64,000 bases of DNA, from assembly GCA_037176725.1 (NCBI GenBank), contig JAZBRS010000077.1:6572001-6636000 (forward strand). The letters are read 5' to 3'. This DNA is from Posidonia oceanica (taxonomy: Eukaryota; Streptophyta; Magnoliopsida; Alismatales; Posidoniaceae). Both the position numbers and the translations under genes were made by a program. Below the pieces are notes generated by a model. That model made no database searches. It had not been told where the DNA came from and was given only the letters and a program-made list of their open reading frames with translations. Position 1 is the first letter of the stretch. Each line of letters begins with the position of its first letter. This document shows positions 1-10,593 of this stretch, in pieces.

Positions 1-1503
1 GAGAAACATTGTGGGACGGTTTAGTGGGAAACAGTTACAAAATGGAGGTGATCCTTCCACTTGTTTATTTTCCCCATTGTAGGTCTTCACACCTACTCTA
101 CGTGGCCCTTGAACAGTGTCTGTTCTCACACACGCACTGTTTGCTTCTCCTTTCGCTTCTCTTGTCCTCTCTCTTTGCATTTGCATCTGCATGGCTTTGT
201 CGATGTTTTATTCCGCTTTGCTCTCGGCACCGTTTTGCGTGCCCGCTTCGTTTTCTGGCACCATCTTGCGTGCCCAATTTGTTTTTGGCACCGTTTCACG
301 TGCTCGCTCTATCTTGGCACCGTTTTGCGTGCCCACTTCGCTTTTGGCACCGTCCTGCGTGCCTGCTTTGTTTTTGGCACCGTTTCGCATGCTCGCTCTG
401 TCTTGGCACCGTTTTGCGTGCCCGCTTCGCTTTTGGTACCGTCCTGCGTGCCCGCTTTGTTTTTGGCACCATTTCGCGTGCCTGCTCTATCTTGGCACCA
501 TTTTGCGTGCCCGCTTTGCTTTTGGCACCGACCTGCGTACCCGCTTTGTTTTTGGCACCGTTTTGCATGCCCGCTTTGCTTTTGACACCGTTTTGCGTGC
601 CTGCTCTGTTTTTGGCACCGTTTCGCGTGCCTGCTCTGTTTTTGGCACCGTTTCACTGCCTGCTTTGTCTTTTGGCACCGTTTCGCGTGCCTGCTCTATT
701 TTGGCACCGTTTGGCGTGCCCGCTCTGTCTCTTGCGCCGTTTTGCATGCCGCTTTGCTTTCTTGCACTGTTTTGCGTGCCGATCTTATTTTCTTGCACCG
801 TTTTGCATGCCGCTTCCGCTTCTTGCATTGTTTTGCGTGTCTTATGCCGTTTTCCTTTGCATGTCGCCTGCATTGCTTGGTTTTACCGTCGTTTTGCTTT
901 TTCGTTTGCATTTGCATATAGGGTAGTGATGCTAACTGTCTGGAGTTCTCACAAGCCAGGTTTCGCCCGGTTCGGAGCACAGACAGCGCTGCTGAGCACT
1001 TAGACTGCACGTTTACTTTCCTGCCTTGCATCCCACCATTTAGAGCACACCTTTGAGCATTCATTCAGGCATTCATTGGCATTTAGGCATTCAAACCTGC
1101 ATATCCCTGCGTATGCGAGCGTAAGCCTAGAAAGACCGATTCTCGGGCGTGTCGGGGGTGCCTAACACCTTCCCCGCACGTAACAGGAGTCCTTGCCCAG
1201 TCTTTTGGCCCGCAATGACCATATTGCCCTTATCCTAGGCAAGAGTCATCTCATTTGCATTCATTTGCATTTGTTTTCCTTTGCATTGCTTTGCATTGCA
1301 TTTCTTGCTTGGTTTTGCGTGTTAATTCATGCATTTCCCCTAGTTTTCCTTGTCTCTTGATAATAGACACAGTGGCGACTCTGAATTGTCTTATCTTCCT
1401 TTTTTCTTATCTTTTCTCCTCTGTTTTAAGTGTTTTCGAGTTGAGCCCTCCTCCTCGGACTTAGCCGCTAATAGTAAGCCTGATTCTGATTGGGATTACT
1501 ACA
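1..1503 (+). mobile_element. Solo LTR of the Ogre-type family (left end outside window)
   Basis: This stretch matches the last third of the LTRs at 33705-39268 and 40691-46711. Shared landmarks are the block starting at the window edge (gggacggtttagtgggaaac, also near 38197 and 45553), the GTTTTGCGTGCC-type minisatellite, the 'agaaagaccgattctcggg' block, and the 'ggtggcgactctgattt'-like block near 1370. The copy ends in ACTACA at 1503, the family LTR terminus. No primer-binding site follows: the next bases are Tekay pol sequence. A solo LTR, left by recombination between two LTRs and sitting inside the Tekay element, is therefore the simplest reading. The target duplication cannot be checked because the left end is missing. 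Confidence 0.8.
226..840 (+). repeat. About 30-bp minisatellite inside the LTR
   Basis: Roughly twenty degenerate copies of a unit of the form GGCACCGTTTTGCGTGCCCG + CTTTGTTTTT, 29-31 bp long. Shorter versions of the same array sit at the equivalent place in the other two LTRs (about 38380-38540 and 45770-46060). Copy number differs strongly between the three LTRs. The long open frames across it on both strands are a by-product of the periodic sequence. Confidence 0.85.
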
Positions 1504-2771
1504 GCCATTTAGCAAGAGGCAGTGTGGGCTACCTGGCCAGTGTGACTGTGTCCTCTTCATCTGCTGTGAGGATACAGGACGTACCAGTGGTTTGTAGGTA
1601 TCCAGATGTGTTTCCAGAGGACCTACCTGGTATGCCACCGCATAAGGAGCTGGAGTTCTAGATAGATTTGGTGCCTGGTTCTGGTGCTATTTCGAAGGCC
1701 CTGTATAGAATGGCGCCTGCCGAATTGAGGGAGCTCAGTTGTCAGTTGCAAGAACTGCTAGACAGAGGGTTCATCCGGCCCAGTGTTTCTCCTTGGGGTG
1801 CGCCGATTTTGTTCGTCAAGAAGAAAGATGGTACTCTCAGATTGTGCATTGATTATAGAATGCTGAATCAGATTACCATCAAGAACAAGTACCCTTTGCC
1901 TAGGATTGATGACCTGTTTGACCAGTTGCAGGGAGCGTCTGTCTTTTCCAAGATAGACTTGAGGTCAAGTTATCATCAGCTCCGAATTCGAGAGTCCGAT
2001 GTTCAGAAGATAGCTTTTTGGACTCGATATGGCCACTATGAGTTCAGGGTCATACCATTTGGATTGACCAATGCACCAGTAGCTTTCATGGACCTAATGA
2101 ACAGGGTGTTCAGGTCCTATCTAGATCAGTTTGTGGTTGTTTTTGTGGATGACGTGCTAGTATGCTCTCCTGATGTAGAGACTCACAGAATGCATTTGAA
2201 GGCAGTTTTGGAGACTTTGAGGCAGAATCAGCTCTTTGCAAAATTCTCCAAGTGTGAGTTCTGGCTTGAGGAGGTTGCTTTTCTTGGTCACGTCATCTCT
2301 GGTGCTAGAATCAAGGTTGATCCGGCCAAGGTTGAGGCTGTGAGCAGTTGGGTAAGGCCGAAAACCGTCTCTAAGATCAGAAGTTTTTTGGGTTTGGCTG
2401 GATACTATCGGAGGTTTATTCAGGATTTCTCCAAGATTGCTGAACCTCTGACCAGATTGATCCGGAAGGAAATCTCTTTTGTGTGGGATTGGCGGTGTGA
2501 AGAGAGTTTCCTTGAGTTGAAGACTCGCCTGGTCTCATCTTCGATCCTAACTTTGCCTTCTGGGAGTGGTGGTTTCTCGGTCTACAGTGATGCCTATGGA
2601 TCTAGGTTGGGGTGTGTTCTAATGCAACATAGTAGAGTTGTGGCTTATGCATCTCAGCAACTCAAAGACCATGAGAAGAATTACCCCACTCATGATTTGG
2701 AGCTTGCTGCTGTGGTTTTTGCCTTGAAGATTTGGAGGCAGGTGAGGCACCCCATTTCTCTGTTGGGGTAG
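1504..2771 (+). pseudogene. Tekay pol: protease-RT linker, reverse transcriptase, truncated RNase H
   Basis: The frame starts in the linker before RT (VFPEDLPGMPP-type motif, about 1603-1640) and meets a TAG near 1659. RT then reads from 1668. Visible motifs are the [16 protein letters not shown] segment, [21 protein letters not shown] and the catalytic FVDD near 2140. RNase H begins at about 2540 ([17 protein letters not shown]) and has the [15 protein letters not shown] segment. It then changes abruptly into unrelated residues and a stop at 2769-2771. The rest of RNase H and the spacer before integrase are deleted compared with full-length relatives. The protein cannot be functional. Confidence 0.9.
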
Positions 2772-4097
2772 AAGGTGGGCTTAGATTTGACTTGCGTCTG
2801 TATGTACCTCAAGTGGAGGAGGTGAAGTAGAGCTTGTTGGATGAGGCTCATCGATCTAGTTATTCCATTCATCCCGGGAGCACCAAGATGTTTAAGGATC
2901 TAAAGAGGAATTTTTGGTGGCCTAGAATGAAGAAGGAGATAGCTGAGCATGTGGCTAAGTGTACAACCTGCCAGATGGTGAAGATTGAGCATCAGAAGCC
3001 TAGAGGATTGCTGCAACCTTTTGGATATTCCGGTATGGAAATGGGAGCAGGTGTCTATGGATTTCGTGACTGGATTGCCCAGGAGCAGGAGAAAGAATGA
3101 TTTTGTGTGGATAATCGTTAATAGGCTCACGAAATCGGCACATTTCCTACCTATGAGAGTGAATCTTCCTTTGCAGCAATTGGCAGAGTTGTATGTGTCT
3201 GAGATTGTCCGGTTGCATGGAGTGCCAGTCTCCATTGTATCTGATAGAGATGCCCATTTCACTTTGAGGTTCTGGAAGGCGTTGCAAGAGGCTTTTGGTA
3301 CTGTGTTGAATTACAGTACAGCTTTCCACCCTCAGACAGATGGTCAGACGGAGAGGACTATTCAGACGTTGGAAGACATGTTGCGGGCCTACGCTCTGGA
3401 TTTTGGGGATTGCTGGGAAGAGCACCTGCTGCTGGTGGAGTTTGCCTACAATAATAGTTTTCACTCTAGCATTGGGATGGCTCCGTTTGAGGCACTATAT
3501 GGGAGGCCGTGCCAGACACCCAACTGTTGGAGCGATGTAGGAGAGCGCCAGCTTGTTGGACCAGAGATTGTGCAGTAATACCAAGAGAAAGTGGATTTGA
3601 TCAGGAAGAGATTGTTGACTGTACAGAGTAGGCAGAAGAGCTATGCAGATAAGAGGCGAAGGCCTTTGGAATTCGAGGTAGGAGACTTCATTTTCCTGAA
3701 GGTGTCACCAACTAAAGGGGTTGCGAGGTTTGGGAAGCGAGGCAAGTTGAGTTTTCGGTATATTGGCCCCTATGAGGTTGCTAGAAGAGTTGGTGAGGTG
3801 GCTTATAAGTTGGTTTTGCCACCAAAGCTCTCTGGAGTGCATAGCATCTTCCATGTGTCGGTGCTGAGGAAGTGTGTTGCTGGTGTTTCCCAGATCTTAC
3901 CAGTACGGCCAGAAGGATTGCAGTAGGACTTGTCCGTGGAAGAGGACGCTGCTCAAATTCTAGATCGTAAAGAGCAGGTTCTCAGGAACAAGGTTATTCC
4001 TTTGGTACTGGTTTGGTGGCAGCACTATGGTGTGGAGGAAGCCACCAGGGAGCGGGAACCGGATATGTATTCTAGATACCCTTATTTGTTCCATTAA
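2772..4097 (+). pseudogene. Tekay integrase with C-terminal chromodomain
   Basis: The zinc-binding N-terminus is seen at 2834-2980 (HRSSYSIHPGSTKM, then CTTCQMVK). The core continues in another frame from 2985: the DFVTGLPRS segment with the first catalytic Asp, the SDRDAHF segment with the second, and an HPQTDGQTERTIQTLE segment with the Glu. The GKLSFRYIGPYEV and VFHVSVLRK-like parts of the C-terminus follow at 3750-3880. A chromodomain-like tail (EDAAQILDRKEQVLRNK, VWWQHYGVEEATRE) runs to TAA at 4095-4097. One frameshift near 3040-3090 and stops at 3576-3578 and 3924-3926 disable it. The chromodomain is known in this clade to direct integration to heterochromatin. Confidence 0.88.
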
Positions 4098-4122
4098 CTA
4101 TGAATTTCGAGGACGAAATTTC

Positions 4123-4139
4123 TTTTAAGGGTATTAGGA
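4123..4139 (+). other. Polypurine tract of the Tekay element
   Basis: The purine-rich TTTTAAGGGTATTAGGA lies directly before the LTR start TGTAATATCC. It is preceded by the ACGAAATTT block typical of this clade. It would prime plus-strand DNA synthesis. Confidence 0.7.
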
Positions 4140-6306
4140 TGTAATATCCGGATTTTCCATAATATAATCGAGTTAATTATTTTGGAAAATCTTTCCCTGT
4201 TGTTGTTGCTGTTGTTTGTGGTGTGTTGGTGTTGTGTGTCTTTGGTGGTTTGGTTTCTAGCTCCTCGGTGTTGTTTGGTGTGGTCGTGAGAAAGTGAGGG
4301 CTTTGTTGAAGGATGTTTGGGGCTTGTGTGTGGTTTGTGGTGGAAAATGGGTTAGAGTGCAATATGCCCATTTTCCCACCGCACGTGCTCATTTCCTTTC
4401 TCCCTCTTTCTTCTTCGTTCCTTCCGTTTTCTCCACCCAACAGCCGATTGCAACCTAAGTGATCGCCGGTGGCTAGAGGGGATCGAGGAGGTGCGGCCAG
4501 TGCTGGAGGAGCACGGAGGCAAGCCAGTGAGGAGGTGTGGTGCTCGTCGGCCGGAGGAGGGCTGTGTTCGTCGGCCGGCCGAGGTTTGGGGGCGGAGTGT
4601 TCGCCGATGGTTGGTACGCGTCTCCCCCTAGGTTTTCTTTCCAAGTTCTTGCCTAGAATGCTTAGAATGCATGTGATCTAGCTATGCCATGAATATTGTA
4701 GGATTTCGTTCAGTTTTGAATGGTTTTTGGATTGGTTGTGGTTTGAATGGAAATAGGTTTTATTTGACCTCTTGAGCTTTGCGAATTTATATCTTGATGT
4801 ATGATGCATGGATTGGTTTGATTTTTGTGCTCATGTGTAGAGCACTCTTTGATTCTAGTATTTACTTGTGATTTATGGGTTTTTGTGGTGAGATCGGTTG
4901 AGGTTCCCATTTGGGCGATTTGTTTTGGGTTTCATTTTTGGTTTTCTGAGATCGCCCAGATCGGTACGACCTTTATTTTTGATATGCCATTTTCGGTAGA
5001 AATCGATAAGACCTGCCATTTTTGGTGTCCCGTTTTGCTGTCAGTTTAGGCCAGATTCTGATTTCAGTGTGCCAAAATCGATCGGTCTGCTGATTTCTGT
5101 GTGGATCGGTTCGACCGGTGGGTTTGGTTCCACCGAATCAGGGATTTTCGGTCTACCGTGGCATTTTTGGTGTGCCGTTTTTGGTCTGAACCTGGATTCG
5201 GTGCCCAGAACGGTCTGCCGATTGATTTGGTTCTCCTGAATCAGGGATTTTTGGTCGACCGGTGCTGACTTTTCGGTGTGCCGTTTTTGGGGTAAAATGG
5301 TTTCTAAAGAGAGGGAGATTTGGGTTTTCGAGGTATTTGGTTTTATTGTGTTCTGACATGGTTTTGTGGATTATGAGGAAAGGTTTATGAAAGGATTTCT
5401 AAATGACTTTAGAAAAGAAATGCATGTTTGTAAAAAGAGTTTGGAAATGGTTTTCGTGGTTTTAAGGACCAAGAGATCGAAGCTTCTGACTGGCGATTAG
5501 GGGTGTTTGAACACACGCCCTAGGGTCCATGAGTTAGGTAGCCTAGGATGAGGTTAGCGGTACAGTAGGCCTCGTTGAAACAGACGGTCTACCCTCTGTG
5601 CTAGTGCTGGCTGGGGCTGGGGTTGGAGTCCCCAGACGCTCGGGCACCAAAGGGATGCCTGAGTGCGTAACCCTGTGTTGTTATGAGATTGATCATGAAA
5701 ATGATCATGCTATAAATTGAGGGTTGAGTTCCCAAGGCAGATTGTTCTCCCACACGGGGTATTCTTCCGCGGCATTGCAGCCAAGAGATGCGTGTGTCAT
5801 CTGCAACTGCTTGTGGCTGGTGTCGTTCACCTGTGGCCAGAGTGTTCGATGATATTTGGAATCGATGTGTGTGAGTGTGGATTTGAGATGAATTGTGATG
5901 TATTTGAGATTGCATGTTTTAGAAAAATATGGATTGCTTTATAAAAGCATGTGATTTGATATTAATGAATGGTATGCTTTTAAATAGCATAGACTGTTGT
6001 AAATTATGATGTTTATTGCTTTTGTAAATGTTTCTGCTGCCGTTTGCCATGATTTTGGGTGGCACGTACTAGGGGACTTAGATGTCACTCACGCGTGTTT
6101 TGTGTTTGGTTTTCAGGTACAGGGTCGAGGTACAGTCCAGCTTGGTGCTTGTTTAGGGGAGCCACGTAGCCGCACACTGGGGATCTTGGGAGTATTTTAA
6201 TAATTTTGTAAAAGTTTTAAATTTGTTCTCAAATGTAATTAATTGTTTATTCTTTTAAATATCATTTGGGTAGTTGATGCTATTTGGTCGCGTAGGGGGC
6301 GTGACA
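4140..6306 (+). mobile_element. 3' LTR of the Tekay element
   Basis: A 2167-bp LTR bounded by TGTAATATCC and GGGGCGTGACA. It has no coding content; the open frames inside are short and unlike any protein I know. A possible TATA box (CTATAAATTG) lies at about 5709-5719. An imperfect duplication of about 120 bp is seen around 5125-5300 (repeated 'gaatcagggattttyggtc' and 'ggtgtgccgtttttgg'). Confidence 0.82.
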
Positions 6307-7535
6307 TGAAAGCAAAATCAGAACAAAAGAAAACAGTGACAGTTGGGTGTTGGATGCTACACTATTGCACGTCCAACATTAGACGCACCAGGCTGGGCGT
6401 CCAACAAGTCGAGAACTTCTTGGCCAAAACCGATGCTCAGATCGGTGCATAAAGCGAAGCTAAGAATCTAGGAAGCATGAGCATGCAAAGAGGAACATAA
6501 GCATATGTTCAAAGCTTAAAATGGGCAGGTGGTTAGCTCCACCCACCTTCTCCTCCTTGTGGCCGGCGGCAGGAGCTAGTGTGTGCATAGGCTAGCTACA
6601 GGTATCGAGTGCCTACCATGGCGTGGCCTGATGTGGCTGTTCTGCTCGCAGTCGGTCGGCACAGAAGCTTACAGCAGGCGAACTCCAGCAAGCTTGCTCG
6701 ACGTGTAGAGGGCACGGGAGAGGGAGCTGGAGGTCTGAAGGCGATCGTGGGAGTTTGCTCTTGGTCGCTCAAGCTCTCAATTCTCTCTGGAATGGGTGTA
6801 GTGTCCGGTGCAAGGGCGAGAAGGTGGCTATTTTGTTGGGTTCATGGGTTCGTTTTCAACAGTGGCAGAGGCTTTGGCAGGCAATGGCAGGCATGGCAGG
6901 GTGTGGCGAGAGTGGAGAGTCCACGAGGGATGTCAGGGAGTTAGTGTGGAAGATTCAGATGGTCACCGAAGTCGTTGTGGTGGCAGAGATTGGCTGGCAA
7001 CGGCAGTGACCGCAGAGGTGAGCGGGAAATGAGTTGGGGCGGAAAAGAGGCGGTGGTAGGCTGTCACTCGGCCTTGGCAGCTAGTGGATGGCTTGGAGTG
7101 GTGAGTAAGTGGCCGAGAAGACTGGTAGTAAGTGTGTACGGGTGGCGGAGTGAACAGGAGGTGAGCCAGAGGTGGCGGAGTAGTTGCTGCACCTCCCGGG
7201 TCGTTGGACGCTAGTGTAGAGCACGTCCAACGTTGGACGCTAGTGTAGAGCACATCCAACGTTGTACACTAGCACAGACCGCGTCCAACGTTGGACGCTG
7301 CCCATGCCAGTGTTCAACACGCCCAAGAGGCCAAAGGCTGAAATGGGCTTGGGCCTTGGTTTAAAAAGTTTTAAAAAGGTGTGCAAAAGGCTTAGGTGGG
7401 GTTTTGGGGTTTAGGAATGCGATTTGGTTTTAAGGTCGAAATGGGTTAATTGAAAAAAGAGAGCCATCCCAGAGTCCAAGCAAGCTTTCCAGAGTGGTCG
7501 ACCATCTTCCAAGCAGTCAAAATGGGGTGTCAACA
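6307..7535 (-). mobile_element. Start of the 3' LTR of the minus-strand Ogre-like element, cut by the Tekay insertion
   Basis: On the minus strand the LTR begins at 7535 with TGTTGACACCCC, directly after the PPT, and runs to the Tekay junction at 6306/6307. It carries clusters of the palindrome CGTCCAACGTTGGACG at 7204-7310 and relatives at 6370-6405. The rest of the LTR should lie left of the window, beyond the Tekay element. Confidence 0.7.
7204..7310. repeat. Cluster of CGTCCAACGTTGGACG palindromes
   Basis: CGTCCAACGTTGGACG is perfect at 7224-7239, and GCGTCCAACGTTGGACGC (18 bp, perfect) lies at 7281-7298. Imperfect copies lie between and beside them, spaced by 'ctagtgtagagca'. Related words recur at 6370-6405 and in the Tat element to the right (see findings). 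Confidence 0.8.
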
Positions 7536-7690
7536 GATGCCCCTCCGTGAGCAAGGTCAAGGGGGACCGAGGCCGCTGCTCAGGGTAGACATGACACCCC
7601 TCCTGACGCCGGCAGGAGTGCGAAATTACTGTGGGCCTGAGTCACTTATTCAGCAAATACATCGAAAATCATGACCCGTTGCCGCAATGT
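7536..7690 (-). other. PPT and conserved 3' block of the minus-strand element
   Basis: On the minus strand, GGAGGGGCATC (7536-7546) precedes the LTR and is the likely polypurine tract. Upstream of it a block of about 130 nt aligns with 62901-63051 of the young element. Shared words are CATTGCGGCAACGGG (7675-7689 here, 62901-62915 there), a GAATAAGT core and CCTGAGCAGCGGCC. Neutral non-coding sequence elsewhere in these two copies does not align this well. Confidence 0.65.
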
Positions 7691-7949
7691 GAATGCAAAT
7701 GAAAATGCGAATGCAGATGCAATGCAAAGAGATGCAATAATGCTGATGCTAACGTAAAAACCTACACTAGTGTTTGCCGCGCTGAACTCCGTGGGGGAGA
7801 TGCGGGCGATGCATGCTGATATGATGTGAGATGCTACCCTACTGGGGAAAACATGTGATGGTCATGTGTATGATGCTGATGCTGCTACCTATCACGCAAT
7901 GCTGGTACTGCTATCTAACATGCAATGCTGATGCAATGAATAATGAGTT

Positions 7950-8545
7950 GACAGACTCATTGCCGGATAGTCTGGGTTATCGGCCCAAGGAGTTGACGGA
8001 CTCTTTGCCGGATAGTTAGGGCTATCAGCCCAAAGAAAAGGACGCCAGACAGGGTGACGGGTGTCATCCGAGCAGTTTGGGCTGCCAGCCCAGAGAAGAT
8101 ATCGAGGGTGGCAAAATAAGATGCCGCTGGTATCAGGGATGATACCAGGGGACAGCCGAAGTGCCCGTGGCATCGAAAGAAGGGTTGGACAGTTATGACG
8201 GGTGTCAACTGAGCAGTTTGGGCTGCCAACCTAGAGCAGTCATTTTGACGGGCGTCAACCGAGCAGTTTGGGCTACCAACCCGGAGCAGACATTTTGACA
8301 GGCGTCAACTGAGTAGTTTGGGTTGCCAGCCCGGAGTAGACATTTTGACGGGCATCAACCGAGCAATTTGGGCTACAAGCCTGGAGCAGACATTTTGACG
8401 GGCGTCAACCGAGCAGTTTGGGCTGCTAGCCCAGAGCAGACATTTTGATGGGCGTCAACCGAGCAGTTTGGGCTGCCAACCCAAAGCAAACATTTTGACG
8501 GGCGTCAACCGAGCAGTTTGGGTTGCCAGCCCGGAGAAAGAAAGG
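7950..8545 (-). repeat. About 60-bp tandem array with small inverted repeats
   Basis: Eight or more units of the form (minus strand) GGGTTGGCAGCCCAAACTG, CTCGGTTGACGCCCGTCAA, AATGTCTGCTC. Each contains two small self-complementary stretches (GGGYT..AGCCC and TTGAC..GTCAA). The units share GGCTGGCA.CCCAAACTGCTCGG with the array at 59900-60615, at the same position of the young element. Confidence 0.8.
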
Positions 8546-8639
8546 TAGCTTGTCCTCGCCTGAGGAAGCAAGCAGACGACTAGAGCGGCGCGGAACAAGA
8601 GGGGCGAAAATTCCTGTGTGAAAGAAAAGGGGGCATCTT

Positions 8640-9562
8640 TTCTACTGAGAAAGCAAGCAAGAAAAGGGGACGCACGATAGATGATAGGTTTCAGACCCAT
8701 CGACCGTAAGGGAGTTAATGATAAGTTTCGGACTTATCGACTGCAAAGGATAGGTTTCGGACCCATCGCCCGCAAGGGGAGTGAATGATAAGTTTCAGAC
8801 TTATTGACCGGAAAAGATAAGTTTCAGACCTACCGACCGCAAGGGTGGCACGATGTGATAGGTTTCGGACTTATCGACCGGAAAGAGGCCAGAAATGATA
8901 AGTGCAAGCCTTATCAAGACTGGAAAGAGGCCAGGCATGATAGGTGCAAGCCTTATCAAGACCGAAAAGAGGCCAGGAATGATAGGTGCAAGCCTTATCA
9001 AGACCGGACCGCCAAGAATGATAGGTGCGAGCCCTATCAAGACCGACAAGAGGTCAGGAATGATAGGTGCAAGCCCTATCAAGACCCGGAAGAGGTCAGG
9101 AATGATAAGTGCAAGCCTTATCAAGACCGGACCGCTAGGAATGATAGGTGCAAGCCCTATCAAGACCAGGAAGAGGCCAGGAATGATAAGTGCAAGCCTT
9201 ATCAAGATCAGGAAGAGGCCAGGAATGATAAGTGCAAGCCGTACCAAGACCAGACCGCCAGGAATGATAGGTGCAAGCCCTATCAAGACCAGCAAGAGGC
9301 CAGGAATGACAAGTGCAAGCCCTATCAAGACCGGATTAGAGAGGTGATGGATGATAGGTTTCGGACCCACCTACCGCGAAAGGGTAACTGATAAGATTCG
9401 AACTTATCGACCGCAAAGGAGGGAAAAAAGTGATAAGTTTCGGACTTATCAACCGCAAAGGAAAGACGACAAGTTTTGGACTTATCGACCGGAAAGGATA
9501 GGTTTCGGACCCATCGACCACAAAGGATGGATGATAAGTTTCGGAGTTATCGGCTGCAACGT
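8640..9562 (-). repeat. Hairpin array, GATARG...CYTATC type
   Basis: About 22 short inverted repeats. On the minus strand the flanking units are GATAAG-tccgaaa-CTTATC and GATGGG-tccgaaa-CCTATC, at about 8680-8900 and 9350-9562. Between them (about 8890-9350) lie eleven 42-bp units with GATARG-gcttgca-CYTATC. Most units keep their arms complementary: GATAGG pairs with CCTATC and GATAAG with CTTATC. It is the positional and structural counterpart of 61597-62503. The open frames across it on both strands are periodic artefacts. Confidence 0.8.
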
Positions 9563-9564
9563 CT

Positions 9565-10593
9565 GTTGATTTCACGCCATGGTGCATAAGGTCTGCTAGC
9601 TCTGTTGTAGCCACAACTGTGCTGAAAGGATAGGGCTGGAGTAGCTTTGGTGCGGTGCTGTCGAAAAATGTCCCTTGGCAGAGACCAAATTGTCGCATGA
9701 CCTGGATGGGGTGATACTCCATGCCTTCGGTGAACCCCGGCAGGACGACCAGTCGCATGTCGCGGGCTCAGAAGAAAACGATGAACGGCTCTACTGCAGA
9801 TGGGATGATACGCCAAGTTACTGTATCATCTGTCAACTGTTCCAGCCTTTCGTACTCCTCGCGGACAGTCTTGATGGTCTTGGCGTGGCCACTGCTGCAG
9901 TATGTCTCAAATACATGTTTCTGGGGGCACAGGATGTCTACTTCCAGATGTTCGACCAGCCACACTTGTACTAGAGCTCCGTAGCCATGAAAGTGGCGGT
10001 AGCGATGCGAAATGCGGTCCAGTCCGAGATACATCTCAGCCAGGACGACATGTGCCAGGTCGATTTTGTGGGTCACCACAGCAAGGGCGATCTCCGCAAC
10101 TTCAATAGCGATAGTCATCCGACCATGACTGAAGATTAGCTCGCCTAGGAAGCGGGTGACAAAGCCGCGAAACCATAATTCGTCTCCCAGTGCGGCGCGC
10201 TTCTTGGAGACTTCCTCGAAATAGTTCAGGCAGAGCGCAAGTACAGGGCTGTCGACGCAAACCAGTCTTTTCTCGCAACTTTCTACAGAGAGCCCCATGA
10301 GTTGTCTCAAGATAGTGACATAGCCAGAACACCTCATGAACACAGCAGGTCCCATGAGCGTGGAGAAGCCGCAGATTCGACGCACTTCCTCCAATGTAGG
10401 TGTCAATTCTGTCCTGCCGAAGCTGAAGACATGGTGCGCTGGTTTCTAGAACCTCCACATCAGCAGCTTTCAAAAGTCTGGATGGGATGCCCCACAGGCT
10501 CAGCTTTTCATGGTCAACTTCAATGAGCATGGCGATCCATCCTCGGAGAGTCTCGAAGCAATGTGTTGGAGTCACCAACGTAGGGAAACCCAT
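9565..10593 (-). pseudogene. Third ORF of the minus-strand element (DUF7745/PMD-like), broken
   Basis: Homologous to the intact 400-aa ORF at 58421-59623 and read from the same ATGGGTTTCCC start at 10593. A frameshift near 10400 moves the frame, and a TGA at 9768-9770 interrupts it. The end runs into the repeat array without the expected C-terminus. Over an 85-residue stretch (GELIF.HGR to AYCSS/TYCSS) I count 66 identical residues against the young copy. The family match is by eye: an LTPTLEEV segment after a W..F.FG motif, and a late W..I...VEPF....LVVLPGF....Y.P..VMRQFG segment, as in plant DUF7745 and mobile-domain proteins. Confidence 0.75.

Larger units (their letters stand above)
1504..6306 (+). 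mobile_element. Decayed Tekay-type chromovirus (Ty3 LTR retrotransposon), 5' part missing
   Basis: The domain order is RT, RNase H (partial), integrase, C-terminal chromodomain, polypurine tract, 3' LTR. The clade call rests on the RT and integrase sequence, the chromodomain after integrase, the 'gaatttcgaggacgaaattt' block before the PPT, and an LTR that starts TGTAATATCC and ends GCGTGACA. gag, protease and the 5' LTR are not visible because the solo LTR lies to the left. The element follows directly on an LTR fragment of the minus-strand Ogre-like element at 6307, which it probably entered. Confidence 0.85.

Noticed and set aside
9..926. 305-aa open frame over the LTR minisatellite
   Set aside because: Three overlapping frames are open together over a 30-bp (multiple of three) repeat. 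The peptide is a periodic Cys/Phe/Leu sequence.
4177..4644. 155-aa minus-strand open frame in the Tekay LTR
   Set aside because: It lies wholly in the LTR, is biased toward Pro/Thr/His, and has no known domain.
8890..9350. Regularly spaced repeats resembling a CRISPR array
   Set aside because: The spacers are near-identical to each other, the context is a plant retrotransposon, and there are no cas genes.
8804..9391. Long open frames on both strands across 8801-9391
   Set aside because: The unit length of 42 bp is a multiple of three, so any frame without a stop stays open. The predicted peptides are simple repeats.
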